Origin: Paratractidigestivibacter sp003150175
GTDB lineage: Bacteria > Actinomycetota > Coriobacteriia > Coriobacteriales > Atopobiaceae
NCBI RefSeq assembly: GCF_964283195.1
Contig: NZ_CAXYLH010000002.1
Direction: 5' to 3' (one strand)
Length of the DNA: 64,000 bases
Part shown: positions 16,610-25,990 of the stretch, piece after piece
Layout: every line of letters starts with the position of its first letter
How positions within the stretch are numbered: position 1 is the stretch's first letter
Program-made: the position numbers and the translations under genes
The notes under the pieces: generated by a model
What the model saw: only the letters and a program-made list of their open reading frames with translations
Database searches by the model: none
Told to the model about the DNA's origin: nothing

Positions 16610-18439
16610 ATGGCCCGACTTCACGTAATGGAGCAGAGCCACGCGCAGGCCGTCATGAGCGACCTGCACGACTCGCTCGGCCGCAGGCTGGCGGTGAGCT
16701 CGCTGGCGCCCTGCCCGGTCGAGTTCACGGCGGCGCTCGTGCGGATGTGCTCGACGCAGAGCTGCGGAAAGTGCACGCCCTGCCGCGTCGGCCTCCGTGC
16801 CCTCGACGACCTTCTGCAGGACGTCCTCGAGGGGCGCGCCAATGAGGACACCCTTGACCTCATCGAGCGCACGGCCGAGACGATCTATTACTCGAGCGAC
16901 TGCGCGATCGGCTACGAGGCCGGCGAGATGGCCCTCATCGCCATCCGCGGCTTCCGCGACGACTTCGAACACCACATCCGCGACCACAGCTGCGGCTTCG
17001 ACCGCGCCGAGCAGGTCCCCTGCGTCTCCGGCTGCCCGGCCCACGTCGACATCCCCGGCTACATCAGCCTCGTCGAGGCCGGCCGCAACACCGACGCTGT
17101 TAAGCTCATCCGCAAGGACAACCCGCTGCCGTGCGTCTGCGGCCTCGTCTGCGAGCACCCCTGCGAGATGCACTGCCGTCGCGGCATGGTCGACGACCCC
17201 ATGAACATCCTCGCGCTCAAGCGCTTCGCGACCGAGCACATGGAGGAGGACTACCGCCCCTGGATCGCCCCCCTGACTCACAAGCGCATCGCCATTGTCG
17301 GCGGCGGCCCCGCCGGCATCTCGTGCGCCTACTACCTCGCGATCATGGGCCATGACGTCACGATCTTTGAGCAGCGCCGTCACCTTGGCGGCATGCTCCG
17401 CTACGGTATCCCCAGCTACCGCCTGCCGCGTGAGCGCCTCCAGGAGGAGATCGACTGGATCCTCGAGTGCGGCATCAAGGTCGAGCTCGAGCACTCCGTC
17501 GACGGCGAGGAGCTCGCCCGCCTGCGCGAGGACTACGACTCCGTCTACCTTGCCATTGGCGCACACACCGACAAGAAGCTCGGCCTGCCCAACGAGGACG
17601 CCCCCGGCGTCGAGTCCGCGGTAAAGATGCTGCGCGCCATCGGCGACGAGGAGATGCCCGACCTCACCGGCCAGCGCATCGTGGTCGTCGGCGGCGGCAA
17701 CGTCGCCATGGACGTCGCCCGCTCGGCGGTCCGCCTCGGCGCAGATAAGGTCACCATCGTCTACCGCCGCCGCATCTGCGACATGACCGCACAGGACGCC
17801 GAGATCGCCGGCGCTCAGGCCGAGGGCTGCGAGATCCTCGAGCTCACGGCCCCCGTCGCCGTCGAGGTCGGCCCCGACGGCCGCGCCTGCGGCCTGCGCG
17901 TCCAGCCCCAGATCATCGGGGAGCCCCGCCGTGGCCGCCCGGCGCCGCGCGCCTCCGAGGATCCCGAGCGCGTCGTCCCGTGCGAGCGCATTTACGTTGC
18001 CATCGGCCAGGACATCGTCTCCGCGCCGTTCGAGGCCATGGGCATCGCCTGCAAGTGGGGCCGCGTCGTTACCGAGCCCGACGGCTCCGTTCCCGGCTTC
18101 GAGGGCCTCTACTGCGGCGGCGACTGCCAGACCGGACCGGCCACCGTCATCCGCGCCATCAACGCCGGCAAGGTCGCGGCCGCCAACATCGACCACTACC
18201 TCGGTTACGACCACAAGGTCGGGATCGACACCGAGCTGCCCCCGCTCAAGCTCAAGGGCCTCCACAAGTGCGGCCGCTGCGAGCTCAAGGAGCGCGAGGC
18301 GGGCGAGCGCACTGGCGACTGGGAGCTCGTCGAGCAGGGCCTGAGCCCCGAGGAGGCGCGCCAGGAGGCGTCCCGTTGCCTGCGCTGCGACCACTTCGGC
18401 TTCGGCGCGTTCCGTGGAGGAAGGATCGACCAATGGTAA
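16610..18439 (+). CDS. NuoF 4Fe-4S domain / GltD-like NAD(P)H flavoprotein (hydrogenase partner)
   Basis: This 609-residue fusion flavoprotein begins (to about residue 130) with the NuoF C-terminal iron-sulfur module, SCGKCTPCRVG (C52, C55, C58) plus C98. Next comes a GltD-type 4Fe-4S region (about 130-215, cysteines from PCVSGCPAHVDIPGY to CEHPCEMHC). Then come FAD binding (IAIVGGGPAGISCAYYL) and NAD(P) binding (IVVVGGGNVAMDVARSA). A C-terminal pair, CLRCDH, follows. It lacks the FMN/NADH domain of a full NuoF. Its stop overlaps the hydrogenase start by 7 bp, so it is very likely the NAD(P)H-side electron partner. Whether the pair bifurcates electrons cannot be told. Confidence 0.85.
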   Translation: MARLHVMEQSHAQAVMSDLHDSLGRRLAVSSLAPCPVEFTAALVRMCSTQSCGKCTPCRVGLRALDDLLQDVLEGRANEDTLDLIERTAETIYYSSDCAIGYEAGEMALIAIRGFRDDFEHHIRDHSCGFDRAEQVPCVSGCPAHVDIPGYISLVEAGRNTDAVKLIRKDNPLPCVCGLVCEHPCEMHCRRGMVDDPMNILALKRFATEHMEEDYRPWIAPLTHKRIAIVGGGPAGISCAYYLAIMGHDVTIFEQRRHLGGMLRYGIPSYRLPRERLQEEIDWILECGIKVELEHSVDGEELARLREDYDSVYLAIGAHTDKKLGLPNEDAPGVESAVKMLRAIGDEEMPDLTGQRIVVVGGGNVAMDVARSAVRLGADKVTIVYRRRICDMTAQDAEIAGAQAEGCEILELTAPVAVEVGPDGRACGLRVQPQIIGEPRRGRPAPRASEDPERVVPCERIYVAIGQDIVSAPFEAMGIACKWGRVVTEPDGSVPGFEGLYCGGDCQTGPATVIRAINAGKVAAANIDHYLGYDHKVGIDTELPPLKLKGLHKCGRCELKEREAGERTGDWELVEQGLSPEEARQEASRCLRCDHFGFGAFRGGRIDQW

Positions 18440-20172
18440 AGCTCACCATAGACGGCAAGCTCGTCGAGGCCCCCGAGGGCTCGACCATCCTGGAGGCCGC
18501 CGCCTCCGTCGGCATCAACATCCCGACGCTCTGCTACCTCAAGGACCTCAACGAGGTCGGCGGGTGTCGCGTCTGCGTCGTCGAGGTCGAGGGCGCCGAG
18601 CAGCTCGTCGCCGCCTGCAACAACACCGTCCTCGAGGGCATGGTCGTCCACACGAACAGCTCCAAGGCCCGCTCCGCGCGCAAGACCAACGTCCAGCTGC
18701 TGCTCTCGCAGCACGACTCGTCCTGCACGAGCTGCGTGCGCTCCGGCAACTGCACGCTCCAGACCGTGGCCAATGACCTGGGCATTTATCGCCTGCCTTA
18801 CAAGAAGCACGTCGAGCACAACTCCTGGGACCGCTCCTTCCCGCTCATCCGCGACAACGAGAAGTGCATCCGCTGCCTGCGCTGCATCCAGGTGTGCGAG
18901 AAGGTTCAGGGCCTCGGCGTCTGGGACCTCACCAATCGCGCCTCCCACGCTTCGGTCGATGTCCGCGGCCGCAAGCCCATCACCGCCGTCGACTGCGCCG
19001 CGTGCGGCCAGTGCATCACGCACTGCCCGGTCGGCGCCCTGCGCGAGCGCGACGACACCGACCGCGTCTTCGACGCCATCGCCGACCCGAACAAGGTCGT
19101 CATGTTCCAGGTCGCGCCCGCCGTGCGCACCTCCTGGGGCGAGCAGCTCGGTCTTTCGCACGAGGAGGCCACCGTCGAGCGCCTGTGCGCCGTGCTGCAC
19201 GAGATCGGCGCCGACTACGTCTTCGACACGGACTTCTCGGCCGACCTCACCATCATGGAGGAGGGCTCCGAGCTCCTGCACCGCATCGCCGAGCACGACG
19301 CCGGCGGCGAGGACGCGCCCGCGCTCCCGCTCATGACCTCCTGCTGCCCGGGCTGGGTCCGCTACGTTAAGGCCCGCTACCCGCAGTTCGTCCCGCAGGT
19401 CTCCACCTCCAAGTCGCCGCAGCAGATGTTCGGCGCCATGGCGAAGACTCACTACGCCGAGGTCCTAGGCGTCGATCCCAAGGACGTCTTCTGCGTCTCC
19501 GTCATGCCCTGCGTCGCAAAAAAGGCCGAGGCCGCGCTGCCCACCATGGTGGGGGACAGCGGCGAACCCGACGTCGACGTCGCCCTCACGGTCCGCGAGG
19601 TCGTGCGCATGATCCGCGCCTCCCACATCGACCCCGTCAACCTCGATGACCGCGAGCTCGACCGCCCGCTCGGCTTCGGCAGCGGCGCCGGCGTGATCTT
19701 CGGCACGACCGGCGGCGTCATGGAGGCGGCGCTTCGCTCCGCTTATTTCCTCGTGACGGGCAAGAACCCCGAGCCCGACGCCTTCAAGGAGGTCCGTGGG
19801 CGCGAGGGCTGGCGCGAGTGCACCTTCGACCTCAACGGCCGCGAGCTGCGCATCGCCGTCTGCCACGGCCTCGCGAACGCCGGCAAGCTGCTCGATGCCC
19901 TCGACAAGGACCTCACGTACTACGACTTCGTTGAGGTCATGGCCTGCCCTGGCGGCTGCGTCGGAGGCGGCGGCCAGCCGATCCACGACGGCCGCGAGCT
20001 GGTCGGCGAGCGCGCCCGCGTCCTGCGCTCGCTCGACAAGGGCGCCCAGGTGCGCTTCAGCCACGAGAACCCTGATGTCCTCGCGTGCTACAAGGACTAC
20101 CTCGGCGAGCCGCTTTCCGAGAAAGCCGAGCACCTTCTGCACACCGATCACTCGGCTTGGTACATGCCTTAG
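18433..20172 (+). CDS. [FeFe] hydrogenase, monomeric CpI-like
   Basis: This 579-residue protein matches the M3 layout of clostridial CpI. It has a 2Fe-2S domain (C34, C45, C48, C62), a His-Cys3 4Fe-4S site (H94, C98, C101, C107), two ferredoxin clusters (C145/148/151/155 and C188/191/194/198), then the H-domain. H-cluster motifs are TSCCPGW (C304 at the proton-transfer position, C305 ligand), MPCVAKKAE (C360) and MACPGGCVGGGG (C505, C509). L2 has Val where Thr is common. It evolves or takes up H2. No HydE/F/G maturases are in the window. It starts inside the flavoprotein's last codons, so translation is coupled. Confidence 0.95.
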   Translation: MVKLTIDGKLVEAPEGSTILEAAASVGINIPTLCYLKDLNEVGGCRVCVVEVEGAEQLVAACNNTVLEGMVVHTNSSKARSARKTNVQLLLSQHDSSCTSCVRSGNCTLQTVANDLGIYRLPYKKHVEHNSWDRSFPLIRDNEKCIRCLRCIQVCEKVQGLGVWDLTNRASHASVDVRGRKPITAVDCAACGQCITHCPVGALRERDDTDRVFDAIADPNKVVMFQVAPAVRTSWGEQLGLSHEEATVERLCAVLHEIGADYVFDTDFSADLTIMEEGSELLHRIAEHDAGGEDAPALPLMTSCCPGWVRYVKARYPQFVPQVSTSKSPQQMFGAMAKTHYAEVLGVDPKDVFCVSVMPCVAKKAEAALPTMVGDSGEPDVDVALTVREVVRMIRASHIDPVNLDDRELDRPLGFGSGAGVIFGTTGGVMEAALRSAYFLVTGKNPEPDAFKEVRGREGWRECTFDLNGRELRIAVCHGLANAGKLLDALDKDLTYYDFVEVMACPGGCVGGGGQPIHDGRELVGERARVLRSLDKGAQVRFSHENPDVLACYKDYLGEPLSEKAEHLLHTDHSAWYMP

Positions 20173-20206
20173 CACAAGCCGTTCGGGCCGTCCTAAGCGG
20201 AGCTGA

Positions 20207-20285
20207 ACCTCACGCACAATCTGGGAGGCCCCCGTCGCCGGCATCGCGCCGACCACGGGGGTCTCCCAGGTTCTATGCGTGAGGT
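20207..20285 (+). terminator. Large nested hairpin after the hydrogenase operon
   Basis: An outer perfect 10-bp stem (20207-20216 with 20276-20285) encloses an inner 15-bp stem with one wobble pair (20221-20235 with 20255-20269). It begins 35 bp after the hydrogenase stop. No T run follows, so it may be a 3' stabiliser or a Rho-linked terminator. Confidence 0.6.
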
Positions 20286-20359
20286 AGCGACCTCCAGCGG
20301 TTCCATGTTCCACCCGCGAGCTCTCCCTAGCTTCGCATCCTGACTGCCGACGAACCCAA

Positions 20360-20456
20360 GGCGCCCTCCGCCCCTCTTCATGCGAGTCGAGAGCGCAGCG
20401 AATGAGCGAGCCGCGCAGCGGCGAGCGCCGAGCAATGAAGAGGGGCGGAGGGCGCC
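20360..20456. repeat. Structured repeat, family B copy 1
   Basis: A perfect 22-bp inverted repeat (20360-20381 with 20435-20456) encloses a 53-nt interior that contains an inner hairpin GCCGC-GCA-GCGGC. A second copy at 28545-28636 has the same 53-nt interior length and a different outer stem sequence. It ends 15 bp from the stop of the minus-strand epimerase gene, in that gene's 3' region. Together with the hairpin at 20207-20285 it fills the 299-bp gap after the hydrogenase; no gene is seen there. Confidence 0.8.
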
Positions 20457-20471
20457 CCTGCGCGCGAAAGC

Positions 20472-21356
20472 CTAGAACGGCGTGATGGTGAAGGAGAGCT
20501 CGCAGGTGGATCCCGGGGCGAGCTCGATGGTGTCGCGCTTGTCCTCGAATCTGCCCGACTCGTCGTAGGCGTCGGCGCAGCCGTGCCACGGCTCGATGGC
20601 GACGAAGGGCGCGTCCGCGCTCGCCGTCCACACTCCGAGGTAGTCGAAGCCGGGGAACTCGAGCTCGACGCCGTGGCCGGACTTCTTGCCCACGAGGCTC
20701 ACGCGGTTGCCGGGGACGTCGCAGAACACGATCGTGAGCAGGCGCTCGATCAGCTCGTGCGAGAGGTCCATCTCGCGCGCGTCCTCAAAGAGGGTCGTCA
20801 TCTGGCCGAAGTCGTGGAAGCCGGACTCGTCGATGCGGGGCACCTTGGCGGTCCACTTCTCGGGGAAGAGGAGCTTGTAGTCGTCGAAGGCCTCGCCCTC
20901 GGCGCCGGGGACGGGGACGTTGAAGGCGGGGTGGCCGCCGAGTGTGAACGGCAGCTCGACGTCGCTCGGGTTCGTCACGCTGAAGGTCTGCGTGAGCGAG
21001 GTGCCGTCGACCTCGTAGGACATGTTCAGCTTGAAGTCGAAGGGGTAGGCCGCGCGGGTCTCGTCGCTCGAGCAGAGCTCGAAGACGACCTTGCGTCCGT
21101 CGTTCTCGACGACGCGGTGCTCATAGAGGCGCGCGATGCCGTGGCGCTTGAGGCGCACGGGTCCTTGCGCGCTCATCGACTCGTCGCCGCGCAGGCAGCC
21201 CACGCACGGGAAGAGCACGGGCGCCCGTCGGGGCCAGTAGCTCGGGTCGCCCTGCCACAGGTATTCGGCGTCGCCGACCTTGAGGCTCATCAGCTGCGCG
21301 CCCATCGTGTCGACCTCGGCCGTGAGGCCGCTGTACGAGATTCTTTCCAAAGACAT
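20472..21356 (-). CDS. Aldose 1-epimerase family protein
   Basis: This 294-residue protein is of the galactose-mutarotase fold, in the YeaD/LacX-like group (PF01263). Visible marks are MGAQLMSLKVGDAEYLWQGD, the WPRRAPVLFPCVG segment typical of LacX-like epimerases, the histidine in LGGHPAFNVP, and EPWHGCADAYDE near the C-terminus. It probably interconverts sugar anomers or acts on a phosphosugar in the cytoplasm. The ATG at 21356 has AGAAGGGCGG upstream; 12 further in-frame residues upstream look non-coding. It stands alone between the hydrogenase operon and the divergent pckA. Confidence 0.88.
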   Translation of the reverse strand: MSLERISYSGLTAEVDTMGAQLMSLKVGDAEYLWQGDPSYWPRRAPVLFPCVGCLRGDESMSAQGPVRLKRHGIARLYEHRVVENDGRKVVFELCSSDETRAAYPFDFKLNMSYEVDGTSLTQTFSVTNPSDVELPFTLGGHPAFNVPVPGAEGEAFDDYKLLFPEKWTAKVPRIDESGFHDFGQMTTLFEDAREMDLSHELIERLLTIVFCDVPGNRVSLVGKKSGHGVELEFPGFDYLGVWTASADAPFVAIEPWHGCADAYDESGRFEDKRDTIELAPGSTCELSFTITPF

Positions 21357-21522
21357 CGCGAATACCGCCCTTCTCGGAGTAATGCCTGCCACCCATAGAA
21401 CTTTACCGTCTGGAAACCCCGAAACAGGGCAAAATGGCGACTGTGCGCGCCGGAGGGACGCCGCCGGCGCCCGAACGGTCTATAAACCGGCCCAGGCTCA
21501 GGGCCGAATCAAGGAGGCTCGC

Positions 21523-23121
21523 ATGATCATCGAGGAACTCGCCCACTACGGGATCGCCCACACCGACGACATGACGTGGATCGACTGCTCGCCCGCCGTC
21601 CTCATCGAGAAGGCCGTGGACCGCGGCGAGGGCACGCTCGGCTCCACGGGCGCCCTCTGCGTCGAGACCGGCCAGTACACGGGCCGCTCGCCCCACGACC
21701 GCTTCATCGTCGACACCCCCGACGTCCACGACAAAATCGCTTGGGGCACGACGAACGTCCCGATGTCCGAGGAGGACTACGCCCGCATCAAGGCCGAGGT
21801 CATCGCCCACTTCTCCGAGCGCCGCCTCTTCGTCGTCCACGGCATCGCCGGCGCCGACCGCCGCTACGCCCGCAAGTTCTGCGTCATCACCGAGCTCCCG
21901 AGCCAGGCGCTCTTTGCCCACCAGATGCTCATCCGCCCGACCGAGGAGGAGCTCAAGGACTACGGCCTCGCCGACTTCGTCGTCATGGCCGCCCCGCGCC
22001 TGAAACTCGACCCGGCCGTCCACCACACGAACTCCGAGGCCGCCGTCATCATCAATTTCGCGGACAAGACCATCCTCGTCGTCGGCACCCAGTACTCCGG
22101 CGAGATCAAGAAGGCCATCTTCTCGGCGATGAACTACCTGCTGCCCGTCGAGGACAAGGTGCTCCCCATGCACTGCTCCTGCAACATGAACCCGGTCAGC
22201 CACGGCACCTGCGTGTTCTTCGGCCTTTCCGGCACGGGCAAGACCACGCTTTCCGCCACCGAGAACCGCAAGCTCATAGGTGACGACGAGCACGGCTGGG
22301 CCGAGGATTCCGTCTTCAACATCGAGGGCGGCTGCTACGCGAAGACGATCAACATCACCGAGGAGACCGAGCCCCAGATCTGGCACGCCATCAAGTTCGG
22401 CTCGATCTGCGAGAACGTCGTCATCGACAAATGGTCCCGCAAGGCCGACTACTTCGACACCTCCCTCACCGAGAACGGTCGCGTGGCCTACCCGGTCGAG
22501 TTCATCGATAACGCCGTGCTCAAGGGCAAGGCCAAGCGCACCCCCGACGTCGTCATCTTCCTCACGGCCGACGCGTTCGGCGTGCTGCCGCCGATCTCGA
22601 AGCTCGACAAGAACGCCGCGATGTACCACTTCATGACCGGCTTCACGAGCAAGGTCGCCGGCACCGAGCGCGGCGTCAAGGAGCCGCAGCCCACGTTCTC
22701 GAGCCTCTTTGGCGAGCCGTTCATGCCGCTCGACCCGATGGTCTACGGCCAGATGCTCGGCGAGAAGATCGAGCACGGCGGCACCCGCGTCTACCTGATC
22801 AACACCGGCTGGACCGGCGGCTCCTACGGCACCGGCAGCCGCATCAAGCTCAAGTACACGCGCAAGATGGTCGAGGCTGCCCAGTCCGGCGTCATCGACG
22901 ACTGCGAGTTCGTCCACGACGAGCGCTTCAACCTCCAGGTCCCCACGAGCTGCCCCGGCGTTCCCGACGAGCTGCTCGACCCGAAAAAGACCTGGGCGAG
23001 CCCCGAGGCCTACGACGCCACCGCCGAGAAGCTCGCCTGCATGTTCGTCGAGAACGCCGAGAAGCGCCTCCAGTCGATGTCCGACGAGGTCCGCGCCGCC
23101 GGCCCGCACCCGTTGGGCTAG
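21523..23121 (+). CDS. pckA: Phosphoenolpyruvate carboxykinase (ATP)
   Basis: This 532-residue ATP-type PEP carboxykinase interconverts oxaloacetate plus ATP with PEP, CO2 and ADP. In fermenters it often runs in the carboxylating direction. It has the N-terminal GRSPHDRFIVDTP, the kinase-1a P-loop GLSGTGKTTLSA, and YGTGSRIKLKYTR near the C-terminus. AAGGAGG lies 6 bp before the ATG at 21523. An upstream in-frame extension to 21280 overlaps the divergent epimerase gene and is rejected. Length is normal for the family. Confidence 0.97.
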   Translation: MIIEELAHYGIAHTDDMTWIDCSPAVLIEKAVDRGEGTLGSTGALCVETGQYTGRSPHDRFIVDTPDVHDKIAWGTTNVPMSEEDYARIKAEVIAHFSERRLFVVHGIAGADRRYARKFCVITELPSQALFAHQMLIRPTEEELKDYGLADFVVMAAPRLKLDPAVHHTNSEAAVIINFADKTILVVGTQYSGEIKKAIFSAMNYLLPVEDKVLPMHCSCNMNPVSHGTCVFFGLSGTGKTTLSATENRKLIGDDEHGWAEDSVFNIEGGCYAKTINITEETEPQIWHAIKFGSICENVVIDKWSRKADYFDTSLTENGRVAYPVEFIDNAVLKGKAKRTPDVVIFLTADAFGVLPPISKLDKNAAMYHFMTGFTSKVAGTERGVKEPQPTFSSLFGEPFMPLDPMVYGQMLGEKIEHGGTRVYLINTGWTGGSYGTGSRIKLKYTRKMVEAAQSGVIDDCEFVHDERFNLQVPTSCPGVPDELLDPKKTWASPEAYDATAEKLACMFVENAEKRLQSMSDEVRAAGPHPLG

Positions 23122-23284
23122 AACCTGCGCGCGATAGCGCCCTGCCCAACAAAGCCAAGCTCAAGCCCCCGGCCCTCGCGCCGGGAGCTTCTTTGTAATG
23201 CTTTTACCAATCGTCTGAACAACACTTCCGCCGGCATTGTGGCACCCGTAGAATGGGTATCCGATGACAAGAGGTGCTTAATCT

Positions 23285-25393
23285 ATGGGTAATGCTTCCG
23301 TAAATGAATCAGAGGCCAGCGGCGACGGGCTCCTCGCCTCGCTCTACCGCGACCGCCGCGTGCTGGAGAGCCTGACCGCCGACTTCACCGCGGTCTACAT
23401 CATCGATTTGGACACCGGCATGGCCGAGGTCATGAAGGTGGGGCAGGACACCAACGCCTCCGTGCTCCTGGGCGGCTCCGCTACCGCGCGCGTTGACTGG
23501 GCCGACGTCGCCGCCCGCTACATCCAGTCCTTCCTCCCCCAGAAGGAGCGCGCGGCGCTGACCTCCGCGGTCTCGCTCGTAAGCCTCGGCGCCGCCGTCG
23601 CGGGCGGGGAGCGCACGACCTTCCGCTACGAGGCCTTCCCGAACAAGGCGGGCCATCGCTTCTTTGAGGGGCAGATCGTGCCGCTCGCAGGCGACGACGC
23701 CTCCCGACGCGTGCTTTTGGGCTTCCGCTACATCGACCCCATCGTCGAGGAGGAGCGCATTCGCGAGGCGCGCCTCAAGGTGCTGCTGCAGGAGCAGCGC
23801 CTCTCGAACGAGATCCTCTCGGCAATCTCGAAGATCTACTTCATGATCTATCACATCGACCTGTCCGAGGACTTCTACGAGGAGATCTCCAGCTACGGCG
23901 ACGCGCACCGGCTCACGGGCAACGCGGGACGGGCGTCGAAAAAGCTGCTCGAGCTCGCCGAGGCACTCGTCGATGACGACTACCAGGAAGCCGTCATCAC
24001 CTTCTTCAACCTCCAGACGCTCCCCGCGCGCCTCGCTAGCTGCGAGGACATAGCCATCGAGTACCTCATGCGCGACGGCAACTGGCACACGGCCCGCTTC
24101 ATCGCCAGACGCGGCGACGACGCGGGCACGCTCACCCACGTGCTTCTCGTCACGAGCTCGATCAGCGACGCCCGTCGCCGGGAAGAGAAGCTCACCATCA
24201 TCGCGCAGAGCGAGCGCGCCGCCAACGAGGCGAAGACCGACTTCCTCTCGCGCATGGCGCACGACATCCGCACCCCGATGAACGCCATCCAGGGTTTCAA
24301 CGAGCTCGCGAAGAAGGACGCGGGCGACCCCGCCAAGCTCTCCGAGGACCTCGAGCGCGTGTCCGAGGGCTGCAAGCTCCTCACGCAGATCGTCAACGAC
24401 GTGCTCGAGATCGCTCGCATCGAGAAGGGCGCCATGGACCTCCACGCCGAGCCGACGAGCGTGCGTGAGTTCTTCGGCTCTTTCGAGCGCCTAAGCGAGC
24501 TCAAGGGCGAGAACGACATCAGGATCACCAAGCTCGACCTCCACGACGTCCAGCACGATGTGCTCGTCTTCGACCCCCTGCGCCTGCGCCAGGTTGTCAT
24601 GAACCTGCTGTCCAACGCCTCTAAGTACACGCCCCTGGACGGCCGCGTGGAGCTCGAGATGTTCGAGGGGGCCTCGACGCGCAAGGGCTGCGCGCGGCTC
24701 GTCGCCAAGGTGAGCGACACCGGCCGCGGCATGAGCCCGGAGTTCATGCAGCGCATGTACAACCGCTTCGAGCGCGAGCACGACACCCGCGTGAGCGCGA
24801 TCCGCGGAAGCGGCCTCGGCCTCTCCATCGTCAAGGAGGTCGTCGACCTCATGGGCGGCACCATCACGTGCCAGAGCGAGGTGGGGGAGGGCACGCGCTT
24901 CACCGTGACCTTCGACTTCCCGATCGCGGGGCCTTCGGAAACGAAGAAGCCCGAGGCGCCCGCCGAGGAGCTCTCCCTCGAGGAGGCAAAGGAAGCCTGC
25001 CGCGGACTGCGGGTCCTCATCGCCGAGGACAACGACCTTAACTACGAGCTCGAGTCGACGCTGCTCGGCGTGGCTGGCGTCACTTGCGAGCGGGCTGTGG
25101 ACGGCTTCGTGGCCCAGGCGATGTTCTCCGCGAGCCCGGACGGCTACTACGACGCGATCCTCATGGACATGCAGATGCCCAAGATGACGGGCATCGAGTC
25201 CGCCCGCGCCGTGCGCGCCGTCGGAACCAACTATGCCCGCCGCATCCCGATTATCGCCCTCACCGCGAACGCCTTCAAGCGCGACCGCAAGGCCTGCCTC
25301 GAGGCCGGCATGGACGCCCACCTGGCCAAGCCCTTCAACGCGGCGATCGTCCTGCGCACGTTGGCGCACTTGGCTTCGCATCCGCGCGAGTAG
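23285..25393 (+). CDS. Soluble hybrid sensor histidine kinase with receiver domain
   Basis: This 702-residue orphan hybrid kinase has no signal peptide or membrane segment. Residues 20-160 and about 170-300 look like two PAS-type sensory regions. HisKA follows with H326 in SRMAHDIRTPMNA, then HATPase_c with NLLSNASKYTP, DTGRGMS and GSGLGLSIV, and a C-terminal receiver domain starting VLIAEDNDLN with D628 in LMDMQMPKMTG as phospho-acceptor. No partner regulator or output domain is adjacent, so the output may be another protein or phosphotransfer. The signal is unknown. The gene is followed directly by prophage remnants. Confidence 0.92.
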   Translation: MGNASVNESEASGDGLLASLYRDRRVLESLTADFTAVYIIDLDTGMAEVMKVGQDTNASVLLGGSATARVDWADVAARYIQSFLPQKERAALTSAVSLVSLGAAVAGGERTTFRYEAFPNKAGHRFFEGQIVPLAGDDASRRVLLGFRYIDPIVEEERIREARLKVLLQEQRLSNEILSAISKIYFMIYHIDLSEDFYEEISSYGDAHRLTGNAGRASKKLLELAEALVDDDYQEAVITFFNLQTLPARLASCEDIAIEYLMRDGNWHTARFIARRGDDAGTLTHVLLVTSSISDARRREEKLTIIAQSERAANEAKTDFLSRMAHDIRTPMNAIQGFNELAKKDAGDPAKLSEDLERVSEGCKLLTQIVNDVLEIARIEKGAMDLHAEPTSVREFFGSFERLSELKGENDIRITKLDLHDVQHDVLVFDPLRLRQVVMNLLSNASKYTPLDGRVELEMFEGASTRKGCARLVAKVSDTGRGMSPEFMQRMYNRFEREHDTRVSAIRGSGLGLSIVKEVVDLMGGTITCQSEVGEGTRFTVTFDFPIAGPSETKKPEAPAEELSLEEAKEACRGLRVLIAEDNDLNYELESTLLGVAGVTCERAVDGFVAQAMFSASPDGYYDAILMDMQMPKMTGIESARAVRAVGTNYARRIPIIALTANAFKRDRKACLEAGMDAHLAKPFNAAIVLRTLAHLASHPRE

Positions 25394-25912
25394 GTGCCTC
25401 GCTGCGGTTATCCACTGGGCAGGTCCGCTACGGTGACGTCCCTTCTTTGCTCGGCTCTCGGGCTGCGCACCGAGGCTCAGAGCCCCGTGCTGAGGCTCGC
25501 GCTGCAGGTGCTCGGCGATCTCCGCGGCTTGGGTATTGACAGCTCCGACATCGATAAGGTCGGGTATGTGCGCACCGCTACGGAGGTTTCGCCCGACAAC
25601 TCGGCGCTCATGAGGAACGTCAAGAAGCATGAGATCGGCCTGCAGCGCCCGATCGTGGACGTGTCGTATGCTGTGCTGGCATCTGCGCACGCTATGGGCG
25701 AGCGTGTGCCTGAGTAGGGGGATATCTCGATCCAGTTCGACGATTCCATCATCCAGGACACCGAGGTCGAGAAGGATCGCGACATGAAGGAGGTCTCAGC
25801 CGGGCTGTTGCTGCCCTGGGAGTACCGGATGTGCTGGTGTGGGGAGACGAAGCGATGGCGAGGAAAAGCGTCGGCGAGAATGCCGGCGCTCGTGAAGCCA
25901 AGCCCTCGGTAG
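25394..25912 (+). pseudogene. Phage portal protein remnant
   Basis: One frame is open after the kinase stop, has an internal TAG at 25715-25717 and reopens to a TAG at 25910. From about 25500 it reads like the C-terminal third of a Siphoviridae portal protein: VRTATEVSPDNSALMRNVKK, then after the stop IQFDDSIIQDTEVEKDRDMK and PWEYRMCWCGE. The N-terminal two thirds are missing and the first 35 codons do not resemble a portal. It is a decayed fragment. The assignment comes from recalled family patterns and should be confirmed by a profile search. Confidence 0.7.
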
Positions 25913-25990
25913 GGTAAACCCCCAGTCGATACGGCCTTTCTGGTTGGGCCAGATTAGGCCTTTCTCGTTATCAATTCCGCAACGGTCAAA

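Noticed and set aside
16433..18433. 666-codon minus-strand frame opposite the flavoprotein
   Set aside because: It is antisense to a gene with clear Fe-S and FAD motifs, so it is a high-GC shadow.
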